From assembly GCA_003641645.1 (NCBI GenBank), contig QNAZ01000056.1, forward strand, positions 1 through 5,782: 5,782 nucleotides of DNA, in the 5' to 3' direction. The notes beneath the pieces were generated by a model. It saw only the letters and a list, made by a program, of their open reading frames with translations. It ran no database searches and was not told the DNA's origin. Every line of letters begins with the position of its first letter. The stretch's first letter is position 1. Shown one piece after another: positions 1 through 5,782 of the stretch. Source of the DNA: Thermodesulfobacteriota bacterium. Lineage in GTDB: Bacteria > Desulfobacterota > Thermodesulfobacteria > Thermodesulfobacteriales > Thermodesulfobacteriaceae. The translations under genes and the position numbers were made by a program.

Positions 1-1
1 A

Positions 2-1348
2 TTAAACATTTTTTAAGGACTTTTGTCCAGTTGACTCTAAAAAAGAAAGACTAAATCTATTATGTAAATTAATTTGTTTTCTTCTTTTTATTGCTTCTTT
101 AATAGGAATATGAACGAATTGGTCATTAAGATAACTTATCATTATTCCTGTTTTTCCAGCCATAGCAGCATGAACTGCATATTGTCCTAAAAATCCACAA
201 TAAATTCTATCTTCTACATTAGCAGGAACACTTCTTATAATATAACTTGGATCAATATATCTTATTACTATTTCTATATTTTTTTCTTTAAAATATTTTT
301 CAATTCTTTCTTTTAGAAATTTACCTATATCTCCTAATTTAATATTTCCAGAGGCATCGTATTCTGGAGGATCTTTTTGAACATATTTTTGTCCTGCTCC
401 TTCTGCTACCACAATCACTGCATGTTTTCTTTTATATAATCTTCTTTCTAATTCTGCAAGAAGTCCTTTTTCTCCATCTAAATCAAAATCCATTTCAGGA
501 ATTAAGCAAAAATTTACTTCTTTGGTTGCAAGAGTTGCAGCAGCAGCAATAAACCCTGAATGTCTACCCATTAATTTAACCAATCCAATTCCATTAGGAA
601 CTGCTATGGCTTCTGTATGGGCACATCTAATAGCTTCGCAAGCAAGTTCAACAGCAGTATCGAAACCAAAAGTTTTAGAGACAAGCCAAATATCATTATC
701 TATAGTTTTAGGCACAGCAATTACAGCAATCTTAAGATTCCTTTTAGCAATTTCTTCTTTTATTTTATAAGCTGCTTTAAAAGTCCCATCACCTCCAATC
801 ATAAAAAGTATCTGAATATTCATCCTTTCAAGAGTATCTACAATTTCCTCAATAGATTGATGCCCTCGAGAAGTCCCAAGAAAAGTTCCTCCCATGGTAT
901 GAATATCTTTTACTATTTCAGGATTTAACTCTATTACATCATGTCCATATTTAGAAATAAATCCTTGTAATCCATATTTAAAACCAATTATTTTATTTAC
1001 TTTGTAAGAATAATAAAGAGTCATAACAATAGAACGAATTACATCATTAATACCTGGACAAAGACCTCCACAAGTTACAATTCCTGCTTTTACTTTAGAT
1101 GGATCAAAATAAATATAAGGTCTTGGACCAGCAAGTTCTAAAGAAGGAATTTCTTTATTTTTAGAAAGATTATCTTTAAGATATTTATAGTTAACTCTTA
1201 AAGTAACTCTGTTCTCTTCAGAAACAAAACAATTAGGATGAAGTTTTAAAGGTGAAGGAATTTTACAAGGACCTAAATTTTCAACAGTGGTATCAATATC
1301 TTCAATAATTTCTTCTGCAAATTCTAAATAATTATGAAACTCTTTCAT
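2..1348 (-). CDS. pfk: 6-phosphofructokinase, plant/trypanosome-like clade, predicted ATP-dependent
   Basis: This cytoplasmic enzyme phosphorylates fructose 6-phosphate to fructose 1,6-bisphosphate in glycolysis. The 448-residue protein is complete; its TAA lies at the window edge. Visible motifs are GGLCPGIND (94-102, nucleotide loop), GGTFLGTSRG (153-162), IGGDGT (184-189), PKTIDND (213-219, with Asp217 as the expected catalytic base), MGR (260-262), AEGAG (315-319) and a substrate-binding segment with Arg372 near IDPSYIIR. Length and sequence, such as GIGLVKLMGRHSGF, resemble plant and trypanosomatid enzymes rather than the roughly 320-residue E. coli PfkA. Gly188 (E. coli Gly104) is typical of ATP users, whereas PPi enzymes usually have Asp there. 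Lys214 (E. coli Gly124) is shared with PPi enzymes and with ATP-using plant/trypanosome ones. I therefore infer ATP use, although relatives are often annotated as PPi-dependent. The ATG is supported by a strong Shine-Dalgarno sequence. It lies 27 nt after hisD, probably in the same operon. Family assignment is firm; the phosphoryl donor is less certain. Confidence 0.94.
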   Translation of the reverse strand: MKEFHNYLEFAEEIIEDIDTTVENLGPCKIPSPLKLHPNCFVSEENRVTLRVNYKYLKDNLSKNKEIPSLELAGPRPYIYFDPSKVKAGIVTCGGLCPGINDVIRSIVMTLYYSYKVNKIIGFKYGLQGFISKYGHDVIELNPEIVKDIHTMGGTFLGTSRGHQSIEEIVDTLERMNIQILFMIGGDGTFKAAYKIKEEIAKRNLKIAVIAVPKTIDNDIWLVSKTFGFDTAVELACEAIRCAHTEAIAVPNGIGLVKLMGRHSGFIAAAATLATKEVNFCLIPEMDFDLDGEKGLLAELERRLYKRKHAVIVVAEGAGQKYVQKDPPEYDASGNIKLGDIGKFLKERIEKYFKEKNIEIVIRYIDPSYIIRSVPANVEDRIYCGFLGQYAVHAAMAGKTGIMISYLNDQFVHIPIKEAIKRRKQINLHNRFSLSFLESTGQKSLKNV

Positions 1349-1352
1349 AGAA

Positions 1353-1360
1353 CCCTCCTT
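1353..1360 (-). promoter_or_regulatory. Strong ribosome binding site of pfk
   Basis: On the minus strand this reads AAGGAGGG, followed by TTCT and the ATG. It is a near-perfect anti-16S match and fixes the pfk start codon. It is the strongest Shine-Dalgarno sequence of the three genes and suggests efficient independent initiation in an otherwise AT-rich 27-nt gap. Confidence 0.85.
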
Positions 1361-1366
1361 AGTATT

Positions 1367-1387
1367 TTAAAAAAATTATTTTTTTAA
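1367..1387. repeat. Perfect A/T inverted repeat centred on the hisD stop codon
   Basis: The 9-base arms TTAAAAAAA (1367-1375) and TTTTTTTAA (1379-1387) are exact reverse complements. They flank the three bases 1376-1378, which are the hisD TAA on the minus strand. The stem contains no G or C, so an RNA hairpin would be weak, especially in a thermophile, and it lacks a separate U-tract. It is therefore not called as a terminator. It may be chance in AT-rich DNA, or a weak pause or RNA-processing site between hisD and pfk. Confidence 0.5.
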
Positions 1388-2683
1388 TCTTATTCTTACT
1401 GCCTCAGCATGAGAAAGTAAATTTTCTGTTTCAGCAAGAATTATTACCTTTTTTGCTTCTTTTTTAAGAGCTGAAGGGGAGTATTTAAGAAAATTTATTT
1501 TTTTAAGAAATTTTTCTGCAGATAATGAGGAAGTAAATCTTGCAAACCCCATAGTTGGTAAAACATGATTAGGACCTGCAATATAATCTCCCATTGCTTC
1601 AGGAGTATAAGCACCTAAAAATACAGCACCTGCGTTTTTAACCAAAGGTAAATATTCCATAGGATCTTTAATCATGATTTCTAAATGTTCAGGTGCAATA
1701 AGATTTGCTAATAAAAAAGCTGTATTTAAGTCTTTTACAATTATAATACTTCCTCTTTTTAAAAGTGCTTCTTTAGTTATTTCACTTCTAAAGCCTTTTT
1801 TTAAAGCTTGGGGTATTAATTTTTTAACCTCTATAGCAATTTTTTTAGAAGTAGTAATAAGGATTGCTAAACTCATTGGATCATGCTCAGCTTGAGCAAG
1901 TAAATCCCAAGTTATAAATTCAGAATTAGCAGTTTCATCTGCAATAATTAATACCTCACTTGGACCAGCTACTATATCTATTCCTACAAAAGAAGAAACT
2001 AATCTTTTTGCAATAGTAACATAAATATTACCTGGCCCACAAATAATATCTACTTTAGGTAAAGTCTCGGTTCCATATGCTAAACCAAAAATCGACCAAG
2101 GACCTCCAATTTTATATATTTCATCAACACCTGCTTCATTTGCTGCTACAAGTAAAGCAGAATTTAAACTTTTATCTTTTCTTGGTGGAGAAACCATAAC
2201 AATTTTCTCTACTCCTGCTATTTTAGCTGGAACAGCTGTCATAATGGCTGTTGAAATAAGAGGAGTTTCACCTCCTTTACCTCCTGGAATATAAAGACCT
2301 GCTATCTCTACTGGTTTTATCATCTGACCTAAAACAATCTCTGAATCCTCATCCATAAACCAAGATTGTGGAAGACACTTTAAATGAAATTTTTTTACTT
2401 TTTCTATAGCTAACTTAATAGCTGAAAGGAGTTCAGAAGAAATGTTTTTATAAGCTTTTTCAATTTCTTCTTTACCTACTTTAAATTCTCTTGGCTTAAA
2501 AAGAACTCCGTCAAATTTATAAGTATATTCAACTAAAGCCTTATCTCCTTCTTTTTTAACTTTATCTCCTATTTTTTTTACTTCTTTTTCTATTTTTTTA
2601 GGAAATTCTTCAGCCCTATTTATAATCTTTTGTAAATATCTGTCAGCTTTTTTAGAAGGATAAATAAAACTTCTTATTTTCAT
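1376..2683 (-). CDS. hisD: Histidinol dehydrogenase
   Basis: HisD catalyses the last two steps of histidine synthesis in the cytoplasm: NAD-dependent oxidation of L-histidinol through histidinal to L-histidine. The enzyme is a zinc-dependent homodimer. The 435 residues match the usual family length (about 430). Visible family motifs are YIPGG (131-135), GPGN (216-219) and AGPSEVLIIAD (239-249). The expected zinc ligands are Gln264 and His267 (in LLAQAEHDP), Asp366 (in AMGDYIAGPNHVLPT) and His425 (in LLSHAEAVR). The catalytic pair Glu332-His333 lies in APEHLEI. All residues needed for activity are present. Residues 193-198 read GGPWSI where E. coli-type enzymes have GGAQAI, a local variant. 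The N-terminal 80 residues are Lys/Glu-rich. The ATG has a good Shine-Dalgarno sequence 7 nt upstream, which overlaps the purL stop. The gene lies 12 nt after purL and no other his gene is visible. Confidence 0.97.
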   Translation of the reverse strand: MKIRSFIYPSKKADRYLQKIINRAEEFPKKIEKEVKKIGDKVKKEGDKALVEYTYKFDGVLFKPREFKVGKEEIEKAYKNISSELLSAIKLAIEKVKKFHLKCLPQSWFMDEDSEIVLGQMIKPVEIAGLYIPGGKGGETPLISTAIMTAVPAKIAGVEKIVMVSPPRKDKSLNSALLVAANEAGVDEIYKIGGPWSIFGLAYGTETLPKVDIICGPGNIYVTIAKRLVSSFVGIDIVAGPSEVLIIADETANSEFITWDLLAQAEHDPMSLAILITTSKKIAIEVKKLIPQALKKGFRSEITKEALLKRGSIIIVKDLNTAFLLANLIAPEHLEIMIKDPMEYLPLVKNAGAVFLGAYTPEAMGDYIAGPNHVLPTMGFARFTSSLSAEKFLKKINFLKYSPSALKKEAKKVIILAETENLLSHAEAVRIRLKK

Positions 2684-2690
2684 AAATTTA

Positions 2691-2697
2691 CTCCTTT
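2691..2697 (-). promoter_or_regulatory. Ribosome binding site of hisD, overlapping the purL stop
   Basis: The minus strand reads AAAGGAG, with a 7-nt spacer TAAATTT before the hisD ATG at 2683. The first two bases of the motif are the last two bases of the purL TAA (2698-2696). Ribosomes finishing purL therefore arrive on the hisD initiation site, which favours translational coupling. This also supports the chosen hisD start. Confidence 0.8.
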
Positions 2698-5600
2698 ACC
2701 AATTACTGAATGGTTCTTGCCAGACCCTTTTTAGTTCTTTAATATCTTCTTTTATTATGACTCTCCCATCAAGTCCTTTTATTAACAAAATTGGTTCTGC
2801 AATTACTTCACCAATTAAAGCACATGGTATACCTATCATAAGTTTTTCAAAATCTCGCATTTTTTCTTTTTTTACAGTTACCAAAATCCTTCCTGCACTT
2901 TCAGAAAAAAGAAGATAATCTTCTCTTGATTCTCCTTCATAAGGAACTGATGAAAGATCTACCATTATTCCATATCCTCCAGAAAAAGCCTTTTCAGATA
3001 AAGCTACTCCTAAACCTCCATCTGAAAGATCATGAGCAGACTCAATAAGTCCCCAATAAATAGCATCTCTTAATTTAAGATAAACTTTTTTATTAAGATG
3101 TGGGTCTGGTTGAGGAATCTTTCCCCCTTTTATTCCCAAAAGATTAAAATATTCTGAACCTGCCAGTTCCTCTTTGGTTATTCCTAATATATATACCAAA
3201 TCTCCAGGATTTTTAACATCCATGGTTTGAGCAAGATAATATTTAGGGATTTTTGCAATTACAGAAAAAAGAAGAGTAGGAGGAATGGAAATTTTTAAAC
3301 TCCCATCTGGAAGTATAGTTCCTACTCCAAAAGGATTAAATCCTTCTGAATCAAGACCTAAATGCATAAGATAATCGTTTTTCATTGAATCCTTTCCTGA
3401 AATACATGGAACACCATAAATTTTTGTAAACTCATAAAGTGCTTTGCATGCTCTTACTAATTGAGCCAATTTATATTTTCCATCAGGTGTTTTTTCACTT
3501 TCTATAGGATCGCACCAACAAAAATTATCGAGTCCTGCCATATATTCTATATCTCCACCTACACAAACTGCATTTCTTATTCCTTCATCTATAGCATTTG
3601 CTACCATCCAGTAAGTATCATAATCAGAAAATTTAGGACAGATTCCATGAGCAACTACAATTCCACTTTCGTTTTCTAAATCATATCTTAACACTGCTGC
3701 ATCACTGGGACCATCATTATTTATACCTATTAGTGGTTTAACAACACTTCCTCCTTGAACTTCATGGTCATATTGAGTTACAACATATTCTTTTGAACAA
3801 ACATTATAGGCTCTTAAAATTTTTTTTAAAATTTTCTCATAATCTTCAGGAGGTTCTACTTTAGGGTTTAATGGATAAGAAGGGGTTTTCCATTCAGCAT
3901 ATAATTCGAGTTGAGGAACACCATTATGAAGAAAATCCAAAGGTAATAAACCTACTGTTTTTCCATCATATAAGATATGAAAATAACCAGAATTAGTAAA
4001 TTTTCCTAAAACAGTTGCTAATACCCCCATTTTTTTTGCTAAATTCAGAAACTTTTCTATCTTATCTGGAGAGACAGCAACAGTCATTCTTTCCTGACTT
4101 TCTGAAAGAAGAATTTCCCAAGGACGAAGTCCAGGATATTTTAGAGGAGCTTTAGCAAGATCTATTTCAGCACCACCTGATTCTTTAGCCATTTCTCCAA
4201 CAGAAGAAGAAAGCCCTCCTGCACCATTATCAGTAATGGAATTGTATAAATTTTCATCTCTTGCTTTTAATAAAAAATCTACCATCTTTTTCTGAGTTAT
4301 AGGATCTCCAATTTGCACTGCTGTAGCAGGAGAGCCTTCATGTAAAGCCTCTGAAGAAAAAGTAGCACCGTGAATTCCATCTTTACCAATTTTTCCACCA
4401 ATCATTACTACTAAATCTCCAGGTTTAGCACCTTTTTTCCAGCATGGTTTTCCGTTTATATATAAAGGTAAAAGCCCTCCTGTTCCACAATAAACTAAAG
4501 GTTTTCCAAGATAACGAGGATCAAAAACTATAGAACCATTAATTGTAGGAATACCACTTTGGTTTCCTCCATGTTCAACACCTTCTCTTACACCTTCAAA
4601 AATTCTTCTTGGATGCAAAATTCTTGGAGGCAAAGGTTTATTCCAATCTGGAGGAGCAAAACAAAATATATCTGTATTAAAAATAAGTTTAGCTCCTTTA
4701 CCTGTCCCTAAAGGGTCTCTGTTTACTCCTACAATTCCTGTCAAAGCTCCTCCATAAGGGTCAAGTGCCGAAGGGCTATTATGAGTCTCTACCTTAAAAG
4801 CCAAAGCCCATTTTTCATCAAGCTTTATAATTCCTGCATTATCAACAAAAACAGAAAGACAAAAATCTTTTTCTCCCTTTTCTTTTCTAATCTTTTCAGT
4901 AGAGCCTTTAATGTAGGTTTTAAAAAGACCATCTATAATCAGTTCTTCTCCGGTATCGAGATCCTTATAAAAAATCTTAGCATTAAATATTTTATGTTTA
5001 CAATGTTCTGACCAAGTTTGAGCTATACTTTCAAGTTCTACATCTGTAATAGAACCATCTAATCCGTAATTTTTTCTTAATTTTATAAATTCAGGATCTG
5101 AAAAAAATTTTTGAATAGTTTTCATCTCATTGAGATTGAGTGCTAATAATCTTTCTTGGGAAAGTTTTAAAAGCTCTTCATCTGAAAAACTATTTAAATT
5201 AAACTTTTCTACTGTAGGAGGAAAATATTCTGTTACTCGGGGAACAGGATAGAAAAGTCCTTCCTTTAAAAATTTTTCTTTAGAAAGAATAAACCACCTT
5301 TCTATAAGTTCATTAGCAAGAAGTTCTTTAGCAATTTTTTCAACAACTTCTTTTTTAATATTTCCTTTTATTAAAAATTGGCGAGCAAAATAAACCCCTT
5401 CTTTATCAGGATCTAAGGGTCTTTCTAATATATAACTTAGGGCTTCCTCTGCGGTTTTTCCTTCATTATCAGTAACTCCTGGACGATAACCAATTTCTAA
5501 AATCCAATCAAAAGAAAGATTCAGTTTTAAAGAAATCGGATCATTAATACTATAAATCTGTATTACAGGATCACAAAGGGCAGATTCAGCAAAAGTTTTT

Positions 5601-5761
5601 ACTATTTCTTCAGAAAAATTACCTTCGACTAAATATACTTTTATAAAATAAACTTCATCTAAAGGAATATTTAGATGTTGTTGAATTTTTCTTTTTGTTT
5701 TAGCACCAATTACATCTTTAAAAGAGGATTTAGATGAAACTTCTATCCGAAAAACACTCAT
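2696..5761 (-). CDS. purL: Phosphoribosylformylglycinamidine (FGAM) synthase, PurS-PurL fusion without glutaminase domain
   Basis: PurL carries out the fourth step of de novo purine synthesis in the cytoplasm, converting FGAR, ATP and ammonia to FGAM. The N terminus holds two tandem PurS-like repeats (about 3-75 and 85-160). A linker domain (about 190-245) follows, then two AIR-synthase-type halves (N about 305-430, C about 445-600; N about 680-815, C about 850-990). Key motifs are TWSEHCKHKIFNA (249-261, expected active-site His253), KVETHNSP (323-330, His327), GGNQSGIPTINGS (398-410), DNGAGGLSSS (511-520), LLSESQERM (551-559), DHEVQGGS (665-672), SGKDSMKND (788-796) and HDLSDGGLG (910-918). 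At 1021 residues it is longer than small PurL (about 600-740) and shorter than the roughly 1295-residue E. coli form, because the C-terminal glutaminase is absent. A separate PurQ is expected elsewhere in the genome. The ATG fits PurS-like N termini, but no Shine-Dalgarno sequence precedes it. The reading frame also stays open for the 21 bases to the window edge, so a start outside the window cannot be fully excluded. Confidence 0.96.
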   Translation of the reverse strand: MSVFRIEVSSKSSFKDVIGAKTKRKIQQHLNIPLDEVYFIKVYLVEGNFSEEIVKTFAESALCDPVIQIYSINDPISLKLNLSFDWILEIGYRPGVTDNEGKTAEEALSYILERPLDPDKEGVYFARQFLIKGNIKKEVVEKIAKELLANELIERWFILSKEKFLKEGLFYPVPRVTEYFPPTVEKFNLNSFSDEELLKLSQERLLALNLNEMKTIQKFFSDPEFIKLRKNYGLDGSITDVELESIAQTWSEHCKHKIFNAKIFYKDLDTGEELIIDGLFKTYIKGSTEKIRKEKGEKDFCLSVFVDNAGIIKLDEKWALAFKVETHNSPSALDPYGGALTGIVGVNRDPLGTGKGAKLIFNTDIFCFAPPDWNKPLPPRILHPRRIFEGVREGVEHGGNQSGIPTINGSIVFDPRYLGKPLVYCGTGGLLPLYINGKPCWKKGAKPGDLVVMIGGKIGKDGIHGATFSSEALHEGSPATAVQIGDPITQKKMVDFLLKARDENLYNSITDNGAGGLSSSVGEMAKESGGAEIDLAKAPLKYPGLRPWEILLSESQERMTVAVSPDKIEKFLNLAKKMGVLATVLGKFTNSGYFHILYDGKTVGLLPLDFLHNGVPQLELYAEWKTPSYPLNPKVEPPEDYEKILKKILRAYNVCSKEYVVTQYDHEVQGGSVVKPLIGINNDGPSDAAVLRYDLENESGIVVAHGICPKFSDYDTYWMVANAIDEGIRNAVCVGGDIEYMAGLDNFCWCDPIESEKTPDGKYKLAQLVRACKALYEFTKIYGVPCISGKDSMKNDYLMHLGLDSEGFNPFGVGTILPDGSLKISIPPTLLFSVIAKIPKYYLAQTMDVKNPGDLVYILGITKEELAGSEYFNLLGIKGGKIPQPDPHLNKKVYLKLRDAIYWGLIESAHDLSDGGLGVALSEKAFSGGYGIMVDLSSVPYEGESREDYLLFSESAGRILVTVKKEKMRDFEKLMIGIPCALIGEVIAEPILLIKGLDGRVIIKEDIKELKRVWQEPFSNW

Positions 5762-5768
5762 AGAATGA

Positions 5769-5777
5769 AATATATCA
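5769..5777 (-). promoter_or_regulatory. Possible extended -10 element for a leaderless purL transcript
   Basis: The minus strand reads TGATATATT, which fits the extended -10 pattern TGnTATAAT with one mismatch in the hexamer. Seven bases separate it from the purL ATG, so transcription would start at or next to the A of the start codon. No Shine-Dalgarno sequence lies between it and the ATG, which agrees with leaderless initiation. The -35 region falls outside the window. TA-rich matches are common in such AT-rich DNA, so this is only a candidate. Confidence 0.3.
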
Positions 5778-5782
5778 TTTAC

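Noticed and set aside
522..928. Plus-strand open frames opposite pfk (522-770 and 617-928)
   Set aside because: They lie wholly inside a well-conserved pfk gene on the other strand, show no recognisable motifs and have low-complexity Ser/Ile/Phe-rich composition. They are antisense shadows.
1674..1895. Plus-strand open frame opposite hisD
   Set aside because: It is nested within the conserved core of hisD with no family resemblance. Its hydrophobic look comes from the complement of AT-rich coding sequence.
2561..2660. T-rich tracts that look like terminator U-runs or simple repeats
   Set aside because: They are Lys/Glu-rich codons (AAA, GAA) of the hisD N-terminal region read on the opposite strand, with no adjoining hairpin.
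3461..3679. Plus-strand open frame opposite purL (and a similar one at 4781-5011)
   Set aside because: Both are short, antisense to highly conserved PurL segments, and have biased composition without motifs.
5758..5778. Six-codon mini-ORF (MIYFIL) whose TGA overlaps the purL ATG as ATGA
   Set aside because: It has no Shine-Dalgarno sequence, no attenuation-like codon run and no associated hairpin. An ORF this short is expected by chance.
1..5782. CRISPR array, insertion sequence, tRNA/rRNA, riboswitch or novel defence system
   Set aside because: Three conserved housekeeping genes fill nearly the whole window. No repeat-spacer pattern, transposase or RNA-gene signature was seen, and the remaining gaps are too short (12, 27 and 21 nt) to hold one.

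Overview
The window is ordinary bacterial chromosome, AT-rich (roughly one-third GC by eye). It carries three intact, tightly packed protein genes, all read on the minus strand. The proteins are rich in Lys, Glu and Ile. The architecture of PurL and the low GC fit a thermophile of the Thermodesulfobacteriota (Thermodesulfobacterium-like) or a related deltaproteobacterial-type lineage. That assignment comes from remembered family resemblance, not a search, and is tentative.

Layout in transcription order, from high to low coordinates. (1) purL, 5761-2696, encodes a 1021-residue FGAM synthase. It has two PurS-like repeats fused to its N terminus and no glutaminase domain at its C terminus. (2) hisD, 2683-1376, encodes a 435-residue histidinol dehydrogenase with all catalytic and zinc residues present. 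(3) A pfk gene, 1348-2, encodes a 448-residue 6-phosphofructokinase of the plant/trypanosome-like clade. Its phosphoryl-donor residues (GGDG plus PKTIDND) predict ATP rather than pyrophosphate as donor.

The gaps are only 12 nt (purL-hisD) and 27 nt (hisD-pfk). No GC-rich hairpin with a U-tract is seen, so the three genes probably form one transcript. The hisD ribosome binding site overlaps the purL stop codon, and pfk has a very strong Shine-Dalgarno sequence. purL has no visible Shine-Dalgarno sequence in the 21 bases upstream of its start. Instead there is an extended -10-like sequence placed so that transcription could begin at or next to the ATG, a possible leaderless start.

The genes belong to three pathways: purine synthesis, histidine synthesis and glycolysis. 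Purine and histidine synthesis share PRPP, ATP and AICAR, so the first pair makes metabolic sense. The pfk link looks looser. There is no gene-free stretch over 300 bases, and no RNA gene, mobile element, CRISPR array or novel defence-type system was seen. The points worth a second look are the phosphofructokinase donor residues, the PurS-PurL fusion, the possible leaderless purL start, and an A/T palindrome centred on the hisD stop codon.
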